Positions 35,601 to 43,240 of a DNA stretch of 43,240 nt are shown one piece after another (the first letter of the stretch is position 1; every line of letters starts with the position of its first letter). The DNA comes from Bacteroidales bacterium. Its GTDB lineage: Bacteria > Bacteroidota > Bacteroidia > Bacteroidales > Marinilabiliaceae. The stretch is from the NCBI GenBank assembly GCA_012838865.1, contig DUOK01000098.1, positions 1 to 43,240 on the forward strand. The letters are read 5' to 3'. The notes under the pieces were generated by a model that worked only from the letters and a program-made list of their open reading frames with translations, was not told the origin of the DNA and ran no database searches. Both the position numbers and the translations under genes were made by a program.

Positions 35601-38600
35601 GCGGCGCATCGACACCAACGATTTTGAGTCGGCCAACATCGACCACATCGAATTCTGGATCATGGACCCCTTTATTTACGATGAGGGCAGTCACCAGGGT
35701 GGGGACCTCTACATCAACCTGGGCGACATTTCGGAGGACATTCTGCGCGATTCGCGCAAGTTTTTTGAGCAGGGCCTGCCGGGACCGGGAGAACCCTTCG
35801 ATGTGGACTCCACGGCCTGGGGCTACATCCCCAAACAACAGAGTCTGGTCAATGCCTTCAGCAACGACCCCGAAACACGTTTGATGCAGGACGTCGGTCT
35901 CAACGGCATGAATTCCGAAAATGAACGACGCTTTTACCGCCAGGGCAGCAATCCTTACCTTGCGGTCATCGACAACCTTTACGCCCAGGGCAACTTGTCC
36001 GAAGCCGCTTATCAGAAAATCATCGGCGACCCCGCCGGCGATGATTTTCGCTACTTCCGCGGTCGCGAGCAGGACCAGCAGGAAATGAGCATCCTCGAAC
36101 GTTACAAATACTTCAACAACCCCGAAGGCAACTCCCGTCCCTCCGAAGATTCGGGCGAATCTTTCAGCACAGCAGCCACCAACCTGCCCGACGGCGAAGA
36201 CATCAACCGCGACAACACCCTGAGCGAGGCCGAAAACTACTACCAGTACCGCATTGCCCTGCGGCCCAACCAAATGGAAGTCGGCCAGAATTACATCACC
36301 GACGTAGTGACCGCCTCGGTCACCCTCGAAAACGGCAACACGGAGGAAGTGCGCTGGTACCAGTTTAAGGTTCCGGTGAACGACCCCGACGATAAAATCG
36401 GCAACCTCGACGACCTGCGCTCAGTGCGCTTCATGCGTATGTTTTTACATGATTTTGCCGACACCGTAGTGCTGCGCTTTGCCTCACTGGATTTGATTCG
36501 TGCCGAATGGCGACGTTACGAGCGCGACCTCAACGACCCCATCGACCGCAACAATGTAAACCCCAATCCGGATACGCGCTTTGAAGTATCTGCCGTCAAC
36601 ATCGAAGAAAACGGTCGCCGCGAGCCCGTCAACTACATTCTGCCTCCGGGCATCGACCGGGTCATCGATCCTGCCAACCCCTCGGTACGAGAGCTCAACG
36701 AACAATCTCTGGCACTCAAAATCGGCGCCCTGGCCAGTGGCGATTCCCGGGCGGTTTATAAAAACACCGAGCTCGACATCCGGCAATACCAGCGCATCAA
36801 AATGGAGATCCATGCCGAAGCCGTGGAAGGCTACGACCTCAGAGATGGGGAAATGACCGCCTTCATACGCCTGGGCACCGACTACCAAAACAACTACTAC
36901 GAATACGAATTGCCCCTGAAGCTGACGCCACCCGGTTATTACGTCGACAACAATCCGGGGCACCGCCAAATTGTCTGGCCCGAAGACAACCGGCTCGACC
37001 TGCCCCTGGAACTCCTGAGGGATGTCAAACTCCGAAGGAACGATGCCATGCGCAGGTCCGATTCGAACCTGCAATTGGCCAACGAGTACAGCTTTCCCGA
37101 TCCGGAAAAACCCAACAACACCGTTAAAGTACGGGGAAATCCCAACCTGGCCAATGTGCGCACCATCATGATTGGGGTACGCAACAGCAGTCGCGACGAA
37201 AAAACCACCGAAGTGTGGTTCAACGAGCTGCGACTGACCGACTTCAACGAGCGGGGCGGCTGGGCCGCCAACAGCCGTATGAACATTAAGCTGGCCGATC
37301 TGGGTTCGGTTTCGGTAGCAGGAAGGGCCAGTACCGTAGGCTTTGGAAGTATCGACCAGAGTGTGAACGAACGCAGCCAGGAGAATTTTTACCAGTACGA
37401 TGTAGCCACCAACCTCGAGCTGGGCAAATTCCTCGGACCCGACAGTCGCCTTTCCATTCCCTTTTATGCAGGCATCAGCGAACAGGTAGCGACCCCCGAA
37501 TACAATCCGCTCGACCCCGATGTGCCCCTGGATATGGCCCTCGACCATGCCGCCAACAAGGCCGAACGCGACAGCATCAAACAAACAGCGCAGGATTACG
37601 TCAAACGCAAGAGCTTTAACTTTACCAACGTGCGTCTGCAACCCAGGGATGAGCAGCAGCCCTTCTATTCCCCCACCAACCTGAGTGCCACCTATTCGTA
37701 CAACGAAACCTACCGGCGCAACAACGAAACAGAGTACCTCACCGACAAAAACTATCGGGGCATCCTGGGTTACAACTACCTGCACCGCCCCCAGCCCATT
37801 GAACCCTTCAAAGCGCTGCAGGGGGAGGCCTTTAAGCTTTTGCGCGACTTCAACTTTTACCTGGCGCCTACTCAGGTGGGTTACCGCTGGGAAGTGATGC
37901 GGGGCTACCGCGAAGAACAGTTGCGCAACCTGAGCAATCCCGAATTTGCCATTCCCGTTTACGTCGACAAAAATTTCTACTGGAACCGGCATTTCGACCT
38001 GACCTACAACCTCACCCGCTCCCTGAAATTCGATTTCCGGTCGACCAACAATGCGGTCATTGACGAGCCGGAGGGACCCGTAAGCAAAAACCGCTATCGC
38101 GATGAGTACGAGCAGTGGAAGGATTCGGTAATGGACAAGCTCCTGAGTATGGGACGCACCACCAATTACCAACACAACGTCAACATCAGCTACAACCTGC
38201 CCATCAACAAATTGCCGTATATGGACTGGACTTCAGCCACCCTTAATTACGGCGCCTTGTACAACTGGCAGCAGGGCCCCGTTACCCGGCTCGACTACGA
38301 TTGGGGCAACGTCATCCGCAACTCCAACAACATCCAGGGCAACGCACAGTTGAACTTCAACACCCTTTACAACAAGTCGACCTACCTGCGCGAACTCAAC
38401 CGTCCGGTACGCCGGGGACAACAGGCCGCTGCCAATCAGGGCGAAAGTGTGCGCTTTACCCAGCACAACCAACAACTTACAGCCGGTGAACCCTTTACCG
38501 TTTCGCACCAACTCGGCACCAGTACCGTTACCGCCCGGGTCTTTAACGAATCGGGGCAACCGGTGCGCGGCCGGCAGGACGTACTCGACAACAACACCCT

Positions 38601-40149
38601 CACCTTTACCTCCGATGAAGACATCAGCAATGCCCGCATCATGGTTACAGGTCGCAAAACGGAAGAACCCAATGCCGGCAAACAGATCAAAGATTTTGGT
38701 CTGCGCCTGTTGACCAGTCTCCGCAACGTCACGCTCACCTATTCCGAAAACAACGGAACCATCTTACCCGGATACATGCCGGGCAGCAAGTTCATGGGTA
38801 CCGAAAACTATCAGGGACTCTCTGCCCCGGGCCTTCCCTTCATGCTGGGTTGGCAGGAAAGGGACTTCGCCTACCGGGCCGCCGAAAACAACTGGCTGAG
38901 TACCGACTCTACCCTCAACTCGGCCTATGTCATGAACCACACCCGCGATCTGACTGTACGGGTGATGCTCGAACCGCTTCCCGGCATGAAAATAGACCTG
39001 AACGCCAATCAGCGCTATGCCAACAACATGAACGAGTACTACCTCTATCAGAACGGGGGCTTCGATGCCTACAACACCACTGAGAACGGCAGTTTCTCAA
39101 TGACCTTCAACGCCATTGCCACCGCTTTCCAGAAGGTGGACAAAAAAGGCAGCTTCCAATCGGAGGCCTTCGACCAGTTTTTACAAAACAGGCAGACCAT
39201 CGCGCGCCGACTGGCAGAGGAGCGCCGGGGACAAATCATTCCCACCGGCATCTATGGCGACAGTCCCTATGCCGCCACCGAAGGACAAGCCTACAACCCC
39301 GATGGTTACCCCGATGAAAATCTGCCCGCCGGCAGCGGTCGCGACGGCTACAGCCTGAGCGCCCAGGACGTGATGATTCCGGCCTTTCTGGCGGCCTATT
39401 CCGGCAAGAGCGCCGACAACATCTTCTTAAAAGCCATGCCTTCCCTTCTGCATATGCAGCCCAACTGGCGCGTGACCTACGACGGGCTCTCCCGCGTAAA
39501 GTTTTTGCAAAAATACATTCGTTCCTTCGACTTAAGTCACGCCTACCGGTCGACCTACAACGTGGGCCAGTACCTCACCAATCTCGATTGGGAGGACATG
39601 CGCGACGGCTTCAGCTATGTACGCGATGAGCAGGGCAACTTTGTTCCCAAATACGAAATCAGCGGCGTCTCCATCTCCGAGCAGTTTGCCCCCTTCCTGC
39701 AATTCAACATCACCTGGAACAACAGTCTCTCTACCCGGGCCGAATACAAAAAGGGCCGCATCCTCAACCTGAGTCTGAACAACAACCAGCTGATTGAGAA
39801 CCACAACAGCGAATGGGTGGTGGGACTGGGTTACCGCTTCGACAAAATGAACATGATCCTGGGCTCGGGCAACGGACAGCGCCAAATGTCTTCGGACCTT
39901 AACCTGCGCGCCGACCTCTCCATACGCGACAACTTCTCCATCATCCGACGGATAGAGGAAAGGATGAATCAGATGACGGCAGGACAGCGCATCACCACCC
40001 TTAAATTTACGGCCGACTACGTACTGAGCGACCGCTTTAACATGCAGCTCTTTTACGACCGCGACATCAGTGCCCCCTACATATCAACCAGCTATCCCAT
40101 CACCAACAGCAGCTTCGGTGTTAATTTCCGCTTTTCACTGGCGCAATAA
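32683..40149 (+). CDS. sprA: Type IX secretion translocon SprA (SOV)
   Basis: SprA is the giant outer-membrane beta-barrel through which T9SS cargo passes. At 2488 residues it has the usual SprA size. The TTG at 32683 gives a good signal peptide (KIRYRLLIPLLAFLAVMAVA). No suitable upstream ATG exists, and the first in-frame ATG lies inside the signal sequence. Family features include the early barrel region (DFDQRIQMNIQGTIGDRLKL), repeated ERPLTQKVGFGDEPIAN-like strand segments, the IDDFEGTKIPISM plug-region block, and a C-terminal set of aromatic-rich strands ending in FGVNFRFSLAQ. It supports surface export of CTD-bearing proteins and, in gliders, adhesins. PorW/SprE follows 2 kb downstream. 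Confidence 0.95.
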   Translation: MKTKIRYRLLIPLLAFLAVMAVASDHLPGTVHSNNWQSPEGQGLDESPDPQRINPPTQGLPPVLEKDKDPISLPDPNNVSYSAEYDPATGMVTVYRKIGNIAVRLPYTMTLEEYNQHELRNSMQNYWSAQTSDQEAAGDDQFGRFRVGGEAFETVFGSNVINIRPQGIAELSLGVRTTKIDNPTLQERMRKTTTFDFDQRIQMNIQGTIGDRLKLGINYNTEATFDFENQISLEYTGKEDDIIKNIEAGNVSLSLPGTLITGSQSLFGVKTEMQFGKLNVQTIFSQQKGETSVMNIQGGAQTQDFEVAANEYDRNRHFFLSHVFKDQFDRAMADLPVVNSPFNINRVEVWITNRSGDFERARNIVAFSDLGEGLPNMEKPNTWNGQPNVRHPHNNANEIYRRMTNEYSGIRDINQSTTILSAIPSADNTPFTTARDYERIENARLLPQSEYTLNSKLGYISLNSQLNADEVLAVAYEYTYNGEVYRVGEFSNSGIEAPQTLLLKLLKGTNLSPRMKNWQLMMKNIYSIGAYQVSDSDFRLNVVYMNDSVGTHLNVFTEEGAQNGQLYLSLLGLDKLNKQLEPYPDGTFDFVPGYTIIPGQGRIIFPVLEPFGRHMEAQLQDVPANLREKYIFKELYDSTLTVASQTAEKNKYRLTGSYKSSGGAEISLNAFNIPRGSVVVTAGGLRLTENVDYSVDYTSGRIRILNEGLMESGTPIQVALESQSLFNLQTKTLLGTHFDYRFSENFNVGATVMHLRERPLTQKVGFGDEPIANTIWGLNTSWYTPSNFITTLIDKLPLVETKTPSSVSFEAEFAHLVPGHPSVIEKEGTAYIDDFEGTKIPISMKQRDAWHLASTPQGQADKFPQAGTINDLRYGYERARLAWYHIDPLFTRTSTLTPDHIRRDKDQLSNHYVREVYEREIFPNRNPAYGEPTNISVLNLAYYPEERGPYNFNPNLDFHGRLTQPRTSWGGIMRRIDTNDFESANIDHIEFWIMDPFIYDEGSHQGGDLYINLGDISEDILRDSRKFFEQGLPGPGEPFDVDSTAWGYIPKQQSLVNAFSNDPETRLMQDVGLNGMNSENERRFYRQGSNPYLAVIDNLYAQGNLSEAAYQKIIGDPAGDDFRYFRGREQDQQEMSILERYKYFNNPEGNSRPSEDSGESFSTAATNLPDGEDINRDNTLSEAENYYQYRIALRPNQMEVGQNYITDVVTASVTLENGNTEEVRWYQFKVPVNDPDDKIGNLDDLRSVRFMRMFLHDFADTVVLRFASLDLIRAEWRRYERDLNDPIDRNNVNPNPDTRFEVSAVNIEENGRREPVNYILPPGIDRVIDPANPSVRELNEQSLALKIGALASGDSRAVYKNTELDIRQYQRIKMEIHAEAVEGYDLRDGEMTAFIRLGTDYQNNYYEYELPLKLTPPGYYVDNNPGHRQIVWPEDNRLDLPLELLRDVKLRRNDAMRRSDSNLQLANEYSFPDPEKPNNTVKVRGNPNLANVRTIMIGVRNSSRDEKTTEVWFNELRLTDFNERGGWAANSRMNIKLADLGSVSVAGRASTVGFGSIDQSVNERSQENFYQYDVATNLELGKFLGPDSRLSIPFYAGISEQVATPEYNPLDPDVPLDMALDHAANKAERDSIKQTAQDYVKRKSFNFTNVRLQPRDEQQPFYSPTNLSATYSYNETYRRNNETEYLTDKNYRGILGYNYLHRPQPIEPFKALQGEAFKLLRDFNFYLAPTQVGYRWEVMRGYREEQLRNLSNPEFAIPVYVDKNFYWNRHFDLTYNLTRSLKFDFRSTNNAVIDEPEGPVSKNRYRDEYEQWKDSVMDKLLSMGRTTNYQHNVNISYNLPINKLPYMDWTSATLNYGALYNWQQGPVTRLDYDWGNVIRNSNNIQGNAQLNFNTLYNKSTYLRELNRPVRRGQQAAANQGESVRFTQHNQQLTAGEPFTVSHQLGTSTVTARVFNESGQPVRGRQDVLDNNTLTFTSDEDISNARIMVTGRKTEEPNAGKQIKDFGLRLLTSLRNVTLTYSENNGTILPGYMPGSKFMGTENYQGLSAPGLPFMLGWQERDFAYRAAENNWLSTDSTLNSAYVMNHTRDLTVRVMLEPLPGMKIDLNANQRYANNMNEYYLYQNGGFDAYNTTENGSFSMTFNAIATAFQKVDKKGSFQSEAFDQFLQNRQTIARRLAEERRGQIIPTGIYGDSPYAATEGQAYNPDGYPDENLPAGSGRDGYSLSAQDVMIPAFLAAYSGKSADNIFLKAMPSLLHMQPNWRVTYDGLSRVKFLQKYIRSFDLSHAYRSTYNVGQYLTNLDWEDMRDGFSYVRDEQGNFVPKYEISGVSISEQFAPFLQFNITWNNSLSTRAEYKKGRILNLSLNNNQLIENHNSEWVVGLGYRFDKMNMILGSGNGQRQMSSDLNLRADLSIRDNFSIIRRIEERMNQMTAGQRITTLKFTADYVLSDRFNMQLFYDRDISAPYISTSYPITNSSFGVNFRFSLAQ

Positions 40150-40160
40150 CAAAAAATGCT

Positions 40161-40168
40161 TAATTTTG
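40161..40168 (+). promoter_or_regulatory. TAATTTTG -7 box before gcvH
   Basis: A full TAnnTTTG match lies 27 bases upstream of the gcvH ATG, just after the sprA stop. No -33 TTTG is visible at 17-23 bases. Confidence 0.4.
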
Positions 40169-40195
40169 GTGTGTAACCAAAAAAATACAAACATC

Positions 40196-40573
40196 ATGAA
40201 TCTACCTGAAAGCTTGAAGTATACAAAGGACCATGAGTGGGTCAGGATAGAAGGCAATATGGCCGTAGTAGGCATTACCGAATTTGCGCAGAACGAATTG
40301 GGCGACATTGTTTTTGTTGAGATAGACAGCGAGGACGAAGAGCTGGCCCGTGATGAAGTTTTCGGGACCATCGAAGCGGTAAAAACCGTTTCCGATTTGT
40401 ACATGCCCCTGAGCGGCAAAATTGTGGAAGTAAACGAGGAGCTGGATCCCAAGCCCGAGCTGGTGAACAAAGAGCCCTACGACGGAGGCTGGATGATTAA
40501 AATTGAAATCAAGGACCCGGCTGAAATCGAAGGCTTACTGAGCGCTGCCGACTATAAGGCCCTCATCGATTAA
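40196..40573 (+). CDS. gcvH: Glycine cleavage system H protein
   Basis: GcvH is the small lipoyl carrier that shuttles the aminomethyl group between the P, T and L proteins of glycine cleavage. The 125-residue protein has the standard length and the start NLPESLKYTKDHEWVRIEG. The lipoylated Lys63 lies in FGTIEAVKTVSDLY, and the conserved end is NKEPYDGGWMIKIEI. The ATG at 40196 is preferred; the frame extends upstream only into the sprA 3' end. P and T genes are not in the window. Confidence 0.97.
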   Translation: MNLPESLKYTKDHEWVRIEGNMAVVGITEFAQNELGDIVFVEIDSEDEELARDEVFGTIEAVKTVSDLYMPLSGKIVEVNEELDPKPELVNKEPYDGGWMIKIEIKDPAEIEGLLSAADYKALID

Positions 40574-40599
40574 GCAAAAAATCTGAAACAAGGCAGTAC

Positions 40600-40627
40600 A
40601 AGCCTGCCCCCCCGGGGGCAGGCTTTT
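40600..40627. terminator. Terminator between convergent gcvH and regulator genes
   Basis: A hairpin with 12-base arms (40600-40611 and 40614-40625), very GC-rich, ends in a short T-run on the plus strand. It lies 26 bases after the gcvH stop and touches the end of the convergent regulator gene. It may serve both directions. Confidence 0.85.
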
Positions 40628-41974
40628 CTATTTCTCCCCCTCGCGGCTCCATTGCTGTATCATATTGTAAACGGTCGACTTGCCCACCCCCAGCTTTTCA
40701 GCCACCACCAGCACATTTCCGTACTTTTCCAAATAATGCCGCACAATCTTCTCGGTATATTCTTTCAGGGTCAATTCCTCGGTCAGCAAATCCGAAACCG
40801 GCGCAGTACCATTAAACACCAAATGCTCCTCCCCGATTTCACGCTGACCCGATAAAACAGCCGCCAACTCCGTCACCGCCTTCAACTCCCGCACATTCCC
40901 GGGAAAAGGATAGCGCACCAGCTTGTGCCTGGCCGCTTCGGACAAAACCCGCTCTTCCATCCCATTGTCCCTGCAAAAACACTGCAAAAAATACTCCGCC
41001 AGCAAAAGCACATCCTTTTGGCGCTCCTTCAAAGCAGGCAAATGAATGGGCAAGCCCAGCAGCAAAAAATACAGATCATCCCTGAAACGACGTGCTTTCA
41101 CCGCCTCAGACAAGTCGGTCGCCGAGGCACTGATGATGCGCACATTCACCCTCCGTTCCAAATCACTGCCCCTGCGCCGCACCCTGCCCTCCTGCAACAC
41201 ATGCAAGAGTTTCACCTGCAAGTCGGCACTCAGGAGGTCCACATCCTCCAAATAAAGCGTACCTCCGTCGGCCTCCTCCAACTTTCCCGGCTGTCCCCAG
41301 CGGGAAGACCCCGAACTGCCCGCCTCAACACCAAAAAGATCGGCCTCGGCCAAAGTCTCTGGCAAGGCAGCCAGGCGCAGGCGGACAAAGGGGCGGTCGG
41401 ACCGCACCGAAGCTGCGTGAATGCTGCGGGCCACCAACTCTTTACCCGTACCGGGCGCCCCCCTTATCGAAACATTCAAACGCGGCACCCGAACCGCCTT
41501 GTCGATGAGTCCCCGCACCCGTTTTATCCCGGAACTCTCGCCCACCAGCACCTCTTTAACCTTATAACGCTGCGAAAGCTCATCCTGCAAAAGGTTAAGA
41601 CGTTCCTGCAGGGCCAGCTTACGGGCGATATGTTGCAAACAGTGTCGCAAGCGCTCCTCCACATTCTCATCCTTGGCAATGTAATCATAAGCCCCCTCAC
41701 GCAGCAGCTGCACCGCCAGTTTCAAATCGTCCTGCCCCGAAATGACAATCACCTCGGTATGGGGACTTTCCTCGCGGATGCGCGACAAGAGCTCGTGCCC
41801 CTCCATATCGGGCAGGCCCAGGTCCAGCGTAACCACCTCGGGTTGCTCCCTGATTTGCTGCAGGAAAGCAGCACCCGACAGAAAACCCTTCACCGTATGC
41901 GTCGCCACCTTTTCCAGCGCCTTCACCAAAATCGCATTATAAAAACGATCGTCTTCAACCACAAAAATCTTCAT
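40628..41974 (-). CDS. NtrC-family response regulator lacking the sigma-54 GAFTGA loop
   Basis: The 448-residue protein has a receiver domain (acidic EDD at 7-9, phosphorylated Asp51, Lys101). An AAA+ domain follows, with Walker A GAPGTGKE at 172-179, Walker B region GGTLYLEDVD at 238-246, arginine-finger segment RRFRDDLYF and sensor II PGNVREL. A Fis-type HTH lies near the C-terminus (VVAEKLGVGKSTVYNMI). The L1 loop that contacts sigma-54, normally EKGAFTGA, reads EAGSSGSSRW (217-226). The key Phe-Thr-Gly is lost and so activation of sigma-54 polymerase is unlikely. It may act as an ordinary DNA-binding regulator. No histidine kinase is adjacent. It lies between gcvH and porW. Confidence 0.88.
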   Translation of the reverse strand: MKIFVVEDDRFYNAILVKALEKVATHTVKGFLSGAAFLQQIREQPEVVTLDLGLPDMEGHELLSRIREESPHTEVIVISGQDDLKLAVQLLREGAYDYIAKDENVEERLRHCLQHIARKLALQERLNLLQDELSQRYKVKEVLVGESSGIKRVRGLIDKAVRVPRLNVSIRGAPGTGKELVARSIHAASVRSDRPFVRLRLAALPETLAEADLFGVEAGSSGSSRWGQPGKLEEADGGTLYLEDVDLLSADLQVKLLHVLQEGRVRRRGSDLERRVNVRIISASATDLSEAVKARRFRDDLYFLLLGLPIHLPALKERQKDVLLLAEYFLQCFCRDNGMEERVLSEAARHKLVRYPFPGNVRELKAVTELAAVLSGQREIGEEHLVFNGTAPVSDLLTEELTLKEYTEKIVRHYLEKYGNVLVVAEKLGVGKSTVYNMIQQWSREGEK

Positions 41975-42188
41975 CCCGGCAAGTCTTTATTATCTTTAAG
42001 GCCGCAAAAGGAGACCCACACAAATAAACCGGCGTCCGACTGCTGAACAAAAGCAAAAGCAGACTCCGCTTAAATTTAAAAAATGTTTTGCGCTTCCCCC
42101 TGTTTTCAATGGATATTTATTTTATTTACACCCGAACAAAATAAATCTACACAAAGCCTGTTTATTACTTACAACCTTGTCATTTAAA
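41975..42188. promoter_or_regulatory. Divergent intergenic region, regulator and porW
   Basis: These 214 AT-rich bases separate divergent starts. I found no exact TAnnTTTG box in the direction of either gene; TATCTTTA near 41990 and TGTTTTG near 42088 are partial matches. Any shared control of the regulator and porW would act here, but no clear operator was seen. Confidence 0.3.
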
Positions 42189-43240
42189 ATGCCTATCAGA
42201 AGATTCTCCATAGCACTCAGCCTGCTCTTGCTGGTGTCCTGTTCTACCCAAAAAAACACCTGGCTGTCCCGCTCCTACAACAACCTTACGGCGCGCTACA
42301 ACATCCTGTTTAACGGTCAGCAAAGTTTTTTGCGTGGTGAACAACAGCTCACCCAAACCCAGGCAGGCGACTTTACCGGCATTCTGCCCCTCTTCCCCTA
42401 CACCGGGGCCCAGGGTGCGGTAGACGGGGAAATGGACCGCGCCATAGAAAAAGGGCTCAAACTCATCCGGGAAAAGAGCATTACCGTAAAACCCGAACGA
42501 CAACCGGCCAGGGGCAGCAGTCGCCAGGATTTCTACATGCAGCGCGAGTTCAACCGCTATGTTGACGATGCCTACCTGCTCACCGGTAAGGCCCATTTGT
42601 ACAAGCACGAATACCAGGATGCCCTTACCGCCTTCGACTACGTATTGCGCGACTTCCCCGGTCAGCCCGCCAGCTTCGAAGCCCTCATCTGGATGGCCCG
42701 CACCCGCATTGAGATGGGCGATTTTGAGAATGCCCGCATTCTGCTCGACCGCTACGACGCCTTAAGTCCCGCACCCGCCCGCCTCTATGGCGAATACATG
42801 GCCACCTGGGCCGATTTTCATTTGCGCCGACAAAGCTACAACAGCGCCCTGCCTTTTTTACAGACCGCCGCCACCGAAGCCGGTGGCAAATGGGACAAGA
42901 CCCGACGAAATTACATTCTGGCCCAGGTCTACGCCCAAACCGGGCAGCACCAGCTGGCCGCAAACACCTTCCGTCAGGTTGTCCGCTCCAATCCCGACTA
43001 CGAAACCAGTCTACATGCCCGAGTCAACGAACTGCTTAACCGGGCAGCAGCAAGTGGCGACTATGCAAGCATCCAGGACGAGCTCATTGCCCTGGCCTCC
43101 ACTGCCAAAAACCGGGAGTTCCGGGACCTCCTCCACTTTGCCCTGGCCGAAAACTACCTGCAGCAGGGCGACACCCTGCACACCCATACCCAACTGCGTC
43201 TTTCAGCCGGCTACAACAACGGAAACCGTGACCTCCTGCG
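42189..43240 (+). CDS. porW: PorW/SprE-type T9SS lipoprotein with TPRs (partial)
   Basis: The frame runs from 42189 off the end of the window (350 codons so far). It starts with a lipoprotein signal (MPIRRFSIALSLLLLVSC, lipidated Cys18). The hallmark N-terminal block follows: TWLSRSYNNLTARYNILFNG, then GILPLFPYTGA, MDRAIEKGLKLIREKSITVK and DDAYLLTGKAHLYKHEYQDA. Tetratricopeptide repeats then take up the rest. PorW (SprE in Flavobacterium) is an outer-membrane lipoprotein needed for T9SS function, thought to link the translocon with the PorLM/GldLM motor. Intact proteins are about 600-900 residues, so the C-terminal part is missing here. sprA is 2 kb upstream. Confidence 0.9.
   Translation, partial: MPIRRFSIALSLLLLVSCSTQKNTWLSRSYNNLTARYNILFNGQQSFLRGEQQLTQTQAGDFTGILPLFPYTGAQGAVDGEMDRAIEKGLKLIREKSITVKPERQPARGSSRQDFYMQREFNRYVDDAYLLTGKAHLYKHEYQDALTAFDYVLRDFPGQPASFEALIWMARTRIEMGDFENARILLDRYDALSPAPARLYGEYMATWADFHLRRQSYNSALPFLQTAATEAGGKWDKTRRNYILAQVYAQTGQHQLAANTFRQVVRSNPDYETSLHARVNELLNRAAASGDYASIQDELIALASTAKNREFRDLLHFALAENYLQQGDTLHTHTQLRLSAGYNNGNRDLL

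Noticed and set aside
34663-38175. Long minus-strand open frames opposite sprA
   Set aside because: They are GC-driven shadows of sprA with Val/Gly/Phe-rich, repetitive translations and no family match.

Overview
The window comes from the Bacteroidota, most likely class Bacteroidia and a free-living, type IX secretion (T9SS)-bearing lineage such as the Marinilabiliales; the order is inferred, not proven. Evidence: a fused lpxC-fabZ gene, SprA and a PorW/SprE-type lipoprotein, GSCFA, DUF4837 and DUF4143 families, the ruvA-sprA order, few Shine-Dalgarno sites, and repeated TAnnTTTG -7 promoter boxes. Almost all of the window is chromosomal housekeeping DNA of medium-high GC. No insertion sequence, prophage or CRISPR array was seen.

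Layout. 1-8603 (minus): sufB-sufC-sufD-sufS-sufE-sufT-like-queG run in one direction with very tight junctions, followed by an alpha/beta hydrolase and a GSCFA-domain gene cut by the window edge. 8604-9300: a short, broken voltage-gated K+ channel remnant. 9338-13894 (plus): HD phosphohydrolase, lpxD, lpxC-fabZ and lpxA, i.e. early lipid A synthesis plus fatty-acid dehydration. 13912-22505 (minus): an envelope and metabolism run, read as M23 peptidase, dxr, rseP, tatA, mltD-like LysM transglycosylase, DUF4837 lipoprotein, M17 aminopeptidase, pdxA. 22647-24497 (plus): an isolated right-handed beta-helix lipoprotein.

24498-25858 is the accessory part of the window. It is an AT-rich stretch of decayed minus-strand genes (the tail of a DUF4143 AAA ATPase and two unrecognised broken genes joined by a TAATG stop/start overlap), then a row of five back-to-back hairpins of REP type, ending at the 3' side of an initiator tRNA-Met gene. 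26083-30827 (minus) is rimP-nusA-infB with a good promoter and a clear terminator.

31016-43240 (mostly plus): a ThiL-like protein that has lost several catalytic Asp residues, ruvA, the giant sprA (T9SS translocon), gcvH, a convergent NtrC-type response regulator whose sigma-54 contact loop (GAFTGA) is missing, and the start of porW/sprE. I did not find a complete undescribed system. The best leads are the degenerate ThiL paralogue, the loop-less NtrC regulator beside T9SS genes, and the decayed coupled gene pair plus hairpin array beside tRNA-fMet.
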